Assembly (NCBI GenBank): GCA_002319955.1
Contig: DCJS01000005.1
Coordinates: 16,046-29,959 of the forward strand
Reading direction: 5' to 3'
DNA length: 13,914 bases
DNA from: Flavobacteriales bacterium UBA1694
Lineage (GTDB): Bacteria > Bacteroidota > Bacteroidia > Flavobacteriales > Weeksellaceae
A program made the translations under genes and the position numbers. Positions 1-6,405 of this stretch are shown one piece after another (within the stretch, counting starts at the first letter, position 1; every line of letters begins with the position of its first letter). The notes under the pieces were generated by a model, which was given only the letters and a program-made list of their open reading frames with translations, did no database searches and was not told where the DNA came from.

Positions 1-420
1 TGTGATGTTTTCGCGGAAAACGACTACACAAAAGAAGAAATTAAGCTCATGACTGAGCCTAAGAAAATCTTGCAAGACGAGTCGTTTACTCTTACCGCGA
101 CTGCCGTAAGAGTTCCCGTTCAAGGAGGCCATTCGGAAAGCGTGAATATAGAATTTGAAAACGATTTTGATATTCAAGACATTCGAGACCTTTTATCCCA
201 AACCCCTGGTGTAGTGCTTTTAGACGACACCAAAAATAACATTTACCCAATGCCGTTTTATAGCGAAGGGAAAGATGAGGTGTTTGTTGGACGCATTCGC
301 AGGGATACCTCACAACCCAATACGATAAACTTGTGGATTGTGGCAGACAACCTTCGAAAAGGCGCCGCCACGAATACGATTCAAATTGCCGAATACCTCG
401 TCAAACAAAAATTAGTCTAA
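1..420 (+). CDS. asd: Aspartate-semialdehyde dehydrogenase, 3' part (5' end outside window)
   Basis: The enzyme reduces aspartyl-4-phosphate to aspartate semialdehyde with NADPH, the second step of the lysine/threonine/methionine branch, in the cytosol. The frame is open from base 1, so this is the last 139 residues of a protein usually about 330 residues long; the ATG at 49 is internal, not the start. The stretch reads AVRVPV..GHSES: the substrate-binding Arg is coded at 109-111 and the catalytic His at 130-132. It continues into the family's usual ending, PMP..., VGRIR.D, LWIVADNLRKGAATN and IQIAE. The catalytic Cys lies upstream of the window. A strong terminator follows directly, so this is the last gene of its transcript. 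The aspartokinase that would supply its substrate is at 8399-9784, not adjacent. Confidence 0.95.
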   Translation, partial: CDVFAENDYTKEEIKLMTEPKKILQDESFTLTATAVRVPVQGGHSESVNIEFENDFDIQDIRDLLSQTPGVVLLDDTKNNIYPMPFYSEGKDEVFVGRIRRDTSQPNTINLWIVADNLRKGAATNTIQIAEYLVKQKLV

Positions 421-425
421 AATTT

Positions 426-455
426 CATCCCGCTTAAAAAGCGGGATGTTTTGTT
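426..455 (+). terminator. Rho-independent terminator of asd
   Basis: A perfect 10-bp stem (catcccgctt at 426-435 pairing with 439-448) closes a 3-nt AAA loop and is followed by TTTTGTT. It begins 5 bases after the asd stop codon. It separates asd from the transporter gene downstream. Confidence 0.9.
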
Positions 456-484
456 AGAACAGTTTAACTCTAATCAAAAGCCCT

Positions 485-1486
485 GTGAAACCTACTAAAG
501 CATCCCCAAATAATAATTTTAGTTTCCAACGCACGGTCGCCTTTTTAGGCATTGTCCTATTCGTTGCCAAACTGATCGCTTGGCATCTAACAAACTCAGA
601 TGCGGTCTTTTCGGATGCCCTCGAAAGTATCGTCAATATAATTGCGGCCTTCATGGGACTATACTCCCTTTATTTGGCTGCCAAACCTGTGGACCACGAC
701 CACCCTTATGGCCATGGAAAAGTTGAATTCGTGACCTCAGGCGTGGAAGGCGCTTTAATCATCTTTGCCGGGGTCATGATTATTGTTCAAGCATTTGACT
801 CTCTTCTCCATGGAAATACACTAGAGAAGCTCGATGCCGGAATTTATATTATTGCAGCGACTGCTGTTGTGAATTACCTCATTGGATACTACTCTATCAA
901 ACGAGGCATAAAAGAGAATTCTTTAGTACTCCAAAGCTCAGGAAAGCACCTTCAAAGCGATACGCTTACAACCGGTGGCGTCGTTGTAAGTTTGATCCTC
1001 GTTTATCTAACCGGAATCACTTGGATTGACTCGCTCGTGGCACTCGTATTTGGCGGGTACATTATGTGGGTCGGCTACAAAATTATTCGAAAAGCTTTAA
1101 TTGGCATCATGGACGAAGCAGACCTCGAAATGATTTCTAGATTAGCCTCTAACCTGCAAACTGTTAGAGAAAAGCAGTGGGTAGACTTACATAACGTACG
1201 TATACAGCAGCATGGAAGTAAACTTCACTTGGATGCGCACCTCACACTTCCCTACTACCTTTCGCTTCGCGAGGCTCATGAGGAAATGGAAACGGTAATA
1301 AAAACAATTGCAGCGCGCACCGAGCGCGAAATTGAATTTAATTTCCACATGGATGATTGCAAGCCCTTCTCTTGTAAAATCTGTGCCCTCGATACCTGCC
1401 CCGTTCGGGAATTTGACTTTGAAAAACAAATTGAGTGGACGCGAAAAACCATCACGCAGCGCGATAAACACACCATTGAAACGTAG
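485..1486 (+). CDS. Cation diffusion facilitator (CDF) metal transporter with Cys-rich C-terminus
   Basis: Inner-membrane divalent metal/proton antiporter of the CDF (FieF/ZitB) family, 333 residues. About six hydrophobic segments lie between residues 18 and 208. The family hallmark HPYGHGKVE is at 73-81. The TM5 metal site is H155-xxx-D159 (KHLQSD). In TM2 the site read by alignment as D/H-xxx-D in FieF and ZnT proteins appears here as E47-SIV-N51 (SDALESIVN). The soluble C-terminal domain ends with a Cys cluster, C292-x4-C297-x2-C300-x4-C305, which may bind metal. The start is GTG at 485; an in-frame TAG at 455-457 limits any extension, and no closer ATG fits. No clear promoter was seen between the asd terminator and this start. 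The transported metal cannot be read from the sequence. Confidence 0.88.
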   Translation: MKPTKASPNNNFSFQRTVAFLGIVLFVAKLIAWHLTNSDAVFSDALESIVNIIAAFMGLYSLYLAAKPVDHDHPYGHGKVEFVTSGVEGALIIFAGVMIIVQAFDSLLHGNTLEKLDAGIYIIAATAVVNYLIGYYSIKRGIKENSLVLQSSGKHLQSDTLTTGGVVVSLILVYLTGITWIDSLVALVFGGYIMWVGYKIIRKALIGIMDEADLEMISRLASNLQTVREKQWVDLHNVRIQQHGSKLHLDAHLTLPYYLSLREAHEEMETVIKTIAARTEREIEFNFHMDDCKPFSCKICALDTCPVREFDFEKQIEWTRKTITQRDKHTIET

Positions 1487-1561
1487 ACCCGAAGCCTTAT
1501 TTCAATCCCGAATAGCGCTCTTTTCTCAGGGCTGCATCCCATAGGTTTGTTTTCAAATACT

Positions 1562-1569
1562 TATCTTTG
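1562..1569 (+). promoter_or_regulatory. Candidate Bacteroidota -7 element before the amino-sugar operon
   Basis: TATCTTTG matches the Bacteroidota consensus TAnnTTTG exactly. No TTG lies at the usual 17-23 nt upstream; the nearest TTTG (1546-1549) is only 12 nt away, so the call rests on the -7 box alone. If it is real, transcription starts near 1575. That rules out the TTG at 1567 as start codon of the next gene. Confidence 0.45.
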
Positions 1570-1593
1570 CTTAAGCACCAAGACGTGAGAACT

Positions 1594-2622
1594 GTGAAAG
1601 AAGCACAAGAATTTTTTGACGCGTATTTAGATGATAAAGGCCACCTCACTGCCCTACCTCAGAGTGGGTCAGCGCGTATAAATTACGTGGCTGAAAGCAG
1701 CAATGAGCGCTTTATTCTAACACAAAATGAAAATATTCTAGAGAATGAAAGCTTTCTCTATTTCTCATCTCTCTTCGCTGAGCTTGAACTCAACACCCCT
1801 AAAATCCTTAAAGTATCCTCGGACAAAAGGCTCTACCTTCAAGACTATGTGGGCAAGGAAACCTTATTTGATTATTTTTCATCAGCCTCCACAGAAGCAG
1901 ATCTACAGCCAATAGTTCAAAGTGTCCTAGAAAAGCTCTATACCTTGCAGATGAAAACGCAAGGCGCCATCGATTATTCGAACACTTTTGAATACGAGAA
2001 ATACAACGAGCTTCCCATTTTACACGACTTGAATTACTTTAAATTTCTCTTAGTCGACCTTCTCGAAATTCCGTACCATAAATCAACCTTACTGATTGAG
2101 TTTAAGAAGCTCGCGCACCGAATTGAAGGATTAGGGCCCAAAGGCATAATGATTCGGGACTTTCAGTCGCGAAACATCCTTTTGGGACCAAAACAAGAAA
2201 TCTATTTTATAGACTACCAGTCAGCCATGCAGGGGCCACTGCTCTACGATGTGGTCTCTTTTCTCTACCAAGCAAAGGCCCCCTTTTCATCTAAATTCAG
2301 AAAAGAGCAAGTGGCGTATTATATTAATCAATTTGAAGATCCAGCGCTGCGAAAAGACCTGAAAGAAAGCCTCATGCCCCTTCGTTTAATTCGCTCCTTA
2401 CAAGTATTAGGCGCCTACGGAATGCGCGGGCTGGTTCAGCGCAAAGCGCATTTCCTTGGAAGTCTTGAAAATGGTATAAAAAATAGCGTCGCCTTGGCCA
2501 AGCAGTGGAAAGAAATGACTCATTATCCTGAACTTAACCGTGTGATTATGGCTCTAGATTCGCCTGAGGCTAAAACTAAAATTAAGACTTTATTAAATCC
2601 AGAGAGTACAAACTCAAAATAG
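1594..2622 (+). CDS. APH-fold anomeric sugar kinase, AmgK-like (probable MurNAc/GlcNAc 1-kinase)
   Basis: Aminoglycoside-phosphotransferase-fold small-molecule kinase. In AmgK this fold phosphorylates the anomeric hydroxyl of MurNAc (and GlcNAc) for peptidoglycan recycling in the cytosol. Numbered from the GTG at 1594 (342 residues), the protein has a nucleotide-loop segment SGSAR (24-28), a catalytic loop RDFQSRN with D189 and N194 (in place of the usual HxDxxxxN), and a metal-binding D207 in FIDYQ. A GTG at 1585 and a TTG at 1567 are alternative in-frame starts. I prefer 1594 because a -7 promoter element covers 1562-1569. The next gene starts 9 bases after the stop, and a MurU-like nucleotidyltransferase follows, which is the main support for AmgK function. 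The exact sugar substrate is inferred from family and context. Confidence 0.78.
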   Translation: MKEAQEFFDAYLDDKGHLTALPQSGSARINYVAESSNERFILTQNENILENESFLYFSSLFAELELNTPKILKVSSDKRLYLQDYVGKETLFDYFSSASTEADLQPIVQSVLEKLYTLQMKTQGAIDYSNTFEYEKYNELPILHDLNYFKFLLVDLLEIPYHKSTLLIEFKKLAHRIEGLGPKGIMIRDFQSRNILLGPKQEIYFIDYQSAMQGPLLYDVVSFLYQAKAPFSSKFRKEQVAYYINQFEDPALRKDLKESLMPLRLIRSLQVLGAYGMRGLVQRKAHFLGSLENGIKNSVALAKQWKEMTHYPELNRVIMALDSPEAKTKIKTLLNPESTNSK

Positions 2623-2631
2623 AAAGCAACC

Positions 2632-3039
2632 ATGAGTGTATTACACATTGAAATTCATAGTTTTTCCTATCTTAAAGGGGGAATCCCAAAAGACCCAAGC
2701 GGCAACGGGGGCGGCTATGCCTTCGACTGCCGTGGAATATTAAACCCTGGTCGAATTGAGCAGTATAAGCCCATGACTGGCGCAGAGTTGCCTGTTCAAG
2801 AATTCCTGGAGTCGCAAACAAGGATGCCAGAATTTTTAGCTGCGGTTCACCAAGTGGTTTCCATCACGGTTGACAACTATGTCGAGCGAGGTTTTGAGCA
2901 CCTACAAATTAATTTTGGGTGTACCGGTGGACAACACCGCTCAGTTTACGCAGCCATTCAAACAGCCAAATTTCTAAAAGAATCGTATCGCGAGGTCCAA
3001 GTGACTATTCACCATGATGAACAACTTCATCTAAATTAA
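2632..3039 (+). CDS. Stand-alone RapZ C-terminal-domain protein
   Basis: The protein is 135 residues and aligns only with the C-terminal half of RapZ (YvcJ family). It lacks the N-terminal P-loop ATPase domain of the roughly 285-residue full-length protein. Visible landmarks are an N-terminal SFSY..G.P segment (10-19), FDCR (31-34), the NPG turn (38-40), the PMTG motif (47-50) and the signature CTGGQHRS (97-104). In E. coli this domain binds glucosamine-6-phosphate and the GlmY/GlmZ RNA machinery. The residues matching E. coli D182, C247-T248-G249 and R253 are kept (D32, C97-T98-G99, R103), while the position of H190 is Gly40. It sits 9 bases after the kinase gene and 48 bases before the MurU-like gene, so a regulatory or sensing role in amino-sugar salvage is a reasonable inference. 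Its biochemical role on its own is unknown. Confidence 0.82.
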   Translation: MSVLHIEIHSFSYLKGGIPKDPSGNGGGYAFDCRGILNPGRIEQYKPMTGAELPVQEFLESQTRMPEFLAAVHQVVSITVDNYVERGFEHLQINFGCTGGQHRSVYAAIQTAKFLKESYREVQVTIHHDEQLHLN

Positions 3040-3087
3040 CCCACCCTTCTCTTTGCGAGACGTAAATCCAACCCGTATTTCACCCCT

Positions 3088-3801
3088 ATGAAAGCACTGA
3101 TTTTTGCTGCAGGAAAAGGCACCCGCTTAAAACCCTTTACAGACTTACACCCTAAGGCCTTAGCGCCCGTCAATGGCATTGCTCTGCTCGAACGAAACCT
3201 GCGTTACCTACAATCGTACGGAATTAATGACTTTGTCATTAATCTCCACCACTTCGGCGATCAAATCCGCGATTTTCTAACGCAAAATCAGCACTTCGGC
3301 GCGAGTATTGAATACTCAGATGAGTCAAGTGCACTTTTAGAAACAGGTGGTGGACTGCTTTTTGCAAAGCCACTACTTGAGAATGAATCGGATTTTCTCA
3401 TCATGAATGCGGATATCCTTACCGACTTAAATTTAAAAGAGTTTATAAACGCCCACAAAAGCACAGACAATCTGGTGACACTGGCCGTTTCAGAGCGAAA
3501 CAGCTCAAGAAAATTGCTTTTTAATGCGGATGGGTTACTTAAAGGGTGGCAAAACTCCGCCTCTGGTGAGATACGCCTGGCGCAGCCAGCGCAAGATCTT
3601 ACCCCCCTTGCCTTTAGTGGAATCCACTGTGTTAACTCGCAGTTATTCGATAAAATAAAAAGGACCGGAAAATTCTCAATTATGGATGAGTATATGGATT
3701 TAATGGGCCCTCAAAAGATCCATGGTTTTAAGCATAATGCAAGGCTTGTCGATGTGGGTCGCCCCGAGTCCGTTATAGAAGCAGAACAGTATTTCAAATA
3801 A
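3088..3801 (+). CDS. MurU-like sugar-1-phosphate nucleotidyltransferase
   Basis: Cytosolic nucleotidyltransferase of the GT-A-like NDP-sugar pyrophosphorylase family, 237 residues, which matches MurU (N-acetylmuramate-1-phosphate uridylyltransferase) in size. The signature is AAGKGTRLKPFT (7-18) followed by HPKALAPV (21-28) with the substrate-binding Lys23. ETGGGL (85-90) contacts the nucleobase in relatives. The metal-binding Asp is D109 in MNAD. The C-terminus has VDVGRPE, a variant of the usual DVGTPE. The likely reaction is UTP + MurNAc-1-phosphate to UDP-MurNAc + PPi, using the product of the upstream AmgK-like kinase. Sequence alone cannot exclude another sugar-1-phosphate or dNTP/CTP use. 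The ATG at 3088 puts the nucleotide-binding loop at the family's normal distance from the N-terminus. Confidence 0.82.
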   Translation: MKALIFAAGKGTRLKPFTDLHPKALAPVNGIALLERNLRYLQSYGINDFVINLHHFGDQIRDFLTQNQHFGASIEYSDESSALLETGGGLLFAKPLLENESDFLIMNADILTDLNLKEFINAHKSTDNLVTLAVSERNSSRKLLFNADGLLKGWQNSASGEIRLAQPAQDLTPLAFSGIHCVNSQLFDKIKRTGKFSIMDEYMDLMGPQKIHGFKHNARLVDVGRPESVIEAEQYFK

Positions 3802-3805
3802 ACGT

Positions 3806-4564
3806 ATGAAAAAGATAAAGAGAGATAAAGGCCTCACAAAAATGGTTGCAGGTCCAGAAAAAGAAATCGATCAGCGCGTGCAAATGAGCTTCAAGGAAAA
3901 GACTTGGGACCAAACCGTCACGAAGGACAGTTGGATGGTTTTTAAGGTGATGTCTGAATTTGTGGATGGTTACGAAAAGCTAGCCAAAATCGGCCCTTGT
4001 GTGTCCATATTTGGATCGGCGCGCCTTAAGAAGGAGGACCCGTATTATGAAATGGCCGTGGATATCTCTCAGCGAATCACTGAAATGGGCTTTGGTATTA
4101 TTACGGGAGGCGGGCCAGGCGTAATGGAAGCTGGGAACAAGGGAGCGCATATGGCTGGTGGCAAGTCCATCGGACTAAATATTGCCCTGCCTTTTGAACA
4201 ACACTTTAACCCTTTTATCGACAAGCATTACAACATTGATTTCAATTATTTCTTTGTAAGAAAAGTAATGTTCATGAAATACTCCCAAGGCTTTATCGTG
4301 ATGCCTGGAGGCTTTGGAACATTAGACGAACTCTCTGAGGCCCTAACCTTAATTCAAACTCAAAAGATTGCGCGCTTTCCAATTGTGCTGGTAGGTTCGA
4401 AATTTTGGAGTGGCCTTTTGGATTGGTTTAAAAATACCTTACTGGAAAACGGACTCATCTCAGAAAAGGACTTGTCACTTTACCGAGTGGTAGACACAGC
4501 AGAGGAGGCCGCTGCACACATTCAAGCCTTTTATGAGAAGTACACTATTGATGTAAATTTCTAA
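3806..4564 (+). CDS. LOG-family nucleotide 5'-monophosphate phosphoribohydrolase
   Basis: Rossmann-fold protein of the LOG/TIGR00730 family, 252 residues, often mis-annotated as lysine decarboxylase. Members hydrolyse nucleoside 5'-monophosphates (including cytokinin ribotides) to base plus ribose-5-phosphate. Motifs: SIFGSAR (67-73), GGGPGVMEA (101-109), the R152-K153 pair and the catalytic PGGFGTLDE (167-175) with E175. A Lys/Arg-rich N-terminal extension of about 60 residues precedes the fold. It starts only 4 bases after the MurU-like stop codon, so it is almost certainly on the same transcript. Whether it works in amino-sugar salvage or is a passenger is unknown. A second ATG at 3842 would shorten the basic tail by 12 residues. 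Confidence 0.88.
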   Translation: MKKIKRDKGLTKMVAGPEKEIDQRVQMSFKEKTWDQTVTKDSWMVFKVMSEFVDGYEKLAKIGPCVSIFGSARLKKEDPYYEMAVDISQRITEMGFGIITGGGPGVMEAGNKGAHMAGGKSIGLNIALPFEQHFNPFIDKHYNIDFNYFFVRKVMFMKYSQGFIVMPGGFGTLDELSEALTLIQTQKIARFPIVLVGSKFWSGLLDWFKNTLLENGLISEKDLSLYRVVDTAEEAAAHIQAFYEKYTIDVNF

Positions 4565-4577
4565 AATTGGCATATTA

Positions 4578-4607
4578 TTTGAAATTATTCTGTAAATCTT
4601 ATATTTG
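4578..4607 (+). promoter_or_regulatory. Bacteroidota-type promoter for the DUF6702 gene
   Basis: TTTG (4578-4581), an 18-nt spacer and TATATTTG (4600-4607) match both boxes of the Bacteroidota housekeeping promoter. The start codon lies 20 bases beyond the -7 box, behind an A/T-rich leader with no Shine-Dalgarno sequence. This separates the DUF6702 gene from the preceding operon. Confidence 0.8.
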
Positions 4608-4627
4608 CAATTAGATTTTAATTAAAA

Positions 4628-5098
4628 ATGAATATTAAACACTACATATTTGCGCTTTTAGGGTTTCTTTTAATGACCAGTTCGAGCGGTGCCGATTTTT
4701 ACTCCTCTATGACCAAGGTTGATTACGTAGAAGGAAGTAAGACACTTAGATTCACAACGAAACTAAACACCGAACACATTTCGAACGCCATTAAAATTAG
4801 ACCCGAAACTGCCGGCTTTGAAGCGGAGGTAAAACGCTATGTAAATAAAAACATAGACCTTTACGTTAATGGAAGCACGAAATCCCTAACCTTTACGGGG
4901 AGCCAAGTAAATGGGGAGTCTGTTTGGGTCTATTTCGAGAGCTCGGGTGTGGGAGAAATCAATCAGCTTAAAATCCGAAACTCAATTCTTTTAGAGACCT
5001 ATCCTAAACAGTTCAATGTGGTTAATGTGGCCTACAAAGGCCAACAAAAAACAATGAATTTCACTCGAGGGCGTGAGACGAACCAAGTCGAATTTTAA
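4628..5098 (+). CDS. DUF6702-family exported protein
   Basis: A 156-residue exported protein of unknown function that fits the DUF6702 family of Bacteroidota. The first ~21 residues form a signal peptide: Lys4, a hydrophobic core IFALLGFLLM, then a small-residue cleavage region SSSGA. The mature part begins with a beta-rich pattern (TKVDYVEGSKTLRFTTKL), and matches the family's conserved middle and end: LYVNG, GESVWVYFES, RNSILLETYPKQFNVVNV and MNFTRG. No Cys lipobox is present, so it is expected in the periplasm. It has its own promoter. tadA follows after 67 bases. No catalytic motif can be seen. Confidence 0.8.
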   Translation: MNIKHYIFALLGFLLMTSSSGADFYSSMTKVDYVEGSKTLRFTTKLNTEHISNAIKIRPETAGFEAEVKRYVNKNIDLYVNGSTKSLTFTGSQVNGESVWVYFESSGVGEINQLKIRNSILLETYPKQFNVVNVAYKGQQKTMNFTRGRETNQVEF

Positions 5099-5165
5099 AC
5101 GCTTAATAAGCTAGATCCTAAACTTATCAAGGGCATTCTTCCCTTCAAGTCTTCAAACAGTTGTC

Positions 5166-5603
5166 ATGGAATTCACCCACGAGTATTATATGCGTCTTGC
5201 GCTTTCTGAAGCAAAAGCGGCATTAGAACAAAACGAAGTGCCCGTTGGGTGCATTGTTGTAGCAAAAGACCGCATCATCGCTAGGAGCCACAACCTTACT
5301 CAAACCTTAAACGATGTCACGGCGCATGCCGAGATGCAGGCCATTACGAGTGCAGCCAATTATCTTGGAGGTAAATATTTACTTGATTGTACGCTCTATG
5401 TGACCCTGGAGCCCTGCGTTATGTGCGCTGGAGCGCTTAACTGGAGTCAAATCTCAAAGGTCGTTATTGGCGCCTTAGATCCAAAACGGGGGTTTCGCCA
5501 GTACGGGCTTAGTCTTCATCCCAAAACAAAAATTGAAAGCGGCATTTTAGCCCAGGACTGCTCGGAGCTTCTGCTTGAGTTTTTCCAATCGAAACGAAAG
5601 TAG
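5166..5603 (+). CDS. tadA: tRNA adenosine(34) deaminase
   Basis: Zinc enzyme that deaminates adenosine 34 of tRNA-Arg(ACG) to inosine, widening codon reading at CGN. The protein is 145 residues, a normal size. The CDA-fold zinc motifs are complete: HAE at 54-56 with the proton-shuttling E56, and PCVMC at 83-87 with C84 and C87. The N-terminal YYMRLALSEAKAAL and VPVGCIVV are typical of TadA. The ATG at 5166 keeps the helix before the first Met9 and is preferred over that internal Met. No clear promoter precedes it, so it may be read from the DUF6702 promoter. It converges with coaX, with a single base between the two stop codons and no terminator hairpin there. Confidence 0.93.
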   Translation: MEFTHEYYMRLALSEAKAALEQNEVPVGCIVVAKDRIIARSHNLTQTLNDVTAHAEMQAITSAANYLGGKYLLDCTLYVTLEPCVMCAGALNWSQISKVVIGALDPKRGFRQYGLSLHPKTKIESGILAQDCSELLLEFFQSKRK

Positions 5604-5604
5604 G

Positions 5605-6372
5605 CTACGCATTTTTACCTAGAAAGTATAGCCCCTTCAAGGTATGAAGCCTATCGGCGACATCAATTTTCGTGGTAAGGGGCTTGTAGACATGCGAGAC
5701 CCCACCGGTTGCAATAACCTTGCAGAAGTCCTTCACCTCCTCATTAATTCGATCGATAAACCCTTCCACCATGCCAAGGTAGCCGTAAACCATGCCACTT
5801 TGCATGCAAGAGACCGTATCTAATCCAAGAACTGTTTTTGGCTTCACGAGCTCAATTTCAGGCAGCTGAGCAGTTTGCCCTATTAGCGAATTAAGAGCCG
5901 TGATAATCCCAGGGGCAATAATAACGCCCAAAGTCTCCCCATTTTCATCGACACAACTCGCGGTTAGCGCTGTTCCAAAATCCAGAATGATCTTTTTTCC
6001 ACCTGGATAAAGGGTGTGCGCCGCTACAAGATTCGCGTAAATATCAGTACCCATTTGTTTGCTTTTAGCCCGCACGACAGACGGTGTACTGCGATCCACT
6101 AGGATTGTCTTAAGGGCCTTAGGCCTATGAATTTTTTCAAGTGCTGATACAATGTCATGAGTCAGTTGAGGAACCACGGACCCCACAATCAGTCGGTCTA
6201 TGGTCTCAATATTCACCGCATAAGTTTGGTATAGCATCAGAAATTGAACATAGAGCTCGTCTCGGGTTCGGTAGGGTTTGGTATTAATAATCCAAGAATT
6301 TTGGCACACATCGTTTTGAAAGAGCCCAAAACGGATATTCGTGTTCCCAACGTTGATTACAATTGCATTCAT
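5605..6372 (-). CDS. coaX: Type III pantothenate kinase
   Basis: First enzyme of CoA synthesis (pantothenate + ATP to 4'-phosphopantothenate), ASKHA fold, cytosolic, 255 residues from the ATG whose first base is 6372; the TTG just before it is less likely as a start. Motifs are VGNTNIRFGLF (8-18), GSVVPQLT (64-71), MGTDIYANLVAA with D110 (107-118), DFGTALTA with D131 (131-138), IAPGI and TGG. Position 7, normally Asp in the D-x-G-N-T phosphate motif, is Asn here (AAC on the minus strand). The gene lies 33 bases downstream of the M1 peptidase gene on the same strand and is probably co-transcribed with it, since no promoter element was seen in between. Confidence 0.9.
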   Translation of the reverse strand: MNAIVINVGNTNIRFGLFQNDVCQNSWIINTKPYRTRDELYVQFLMLYQTYAVNIETIDRLIVGSVVPQLTHDIVSALEKIHRPKALKTILVDRSTPSVVRAKSKQMGTDIYANLVAAHTLYPGGKKIILDFGTALTASCVDENGETLGVIIAPGIITALNSLIGQTAQLPEIELVKPKTVLGLDTVSCMQSGMVYGYLGMVEGFIDRINEEVKDFCKVIATGGVSHVYKPLTTKIDVADRLHTLKGLYFLGKNA

Positions 6373-6405
6373 CAAATTGTGTGGCTTAATACAAAAATTT
6401 TGATT

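Noticed and set aside
1308..1544. Open frame overlapping the end of the CDF gene and the gap after it
   Set aside because: It overlaps the CDF gene in another frame, gives no recognisable protein, and the CDF frame has clear conserved motifs.
1487..1561. Terminator after the CDF gene
   Set aside because: No stem of useful length followed by a T run could be found in this stretch.
5129..5145. Hairpin AAGGG / CCCTT between the DUF6702 gene and tadA
   Set aside because: Five base pairs with a 7-nt loop and no following T run; too weak for a terminator.
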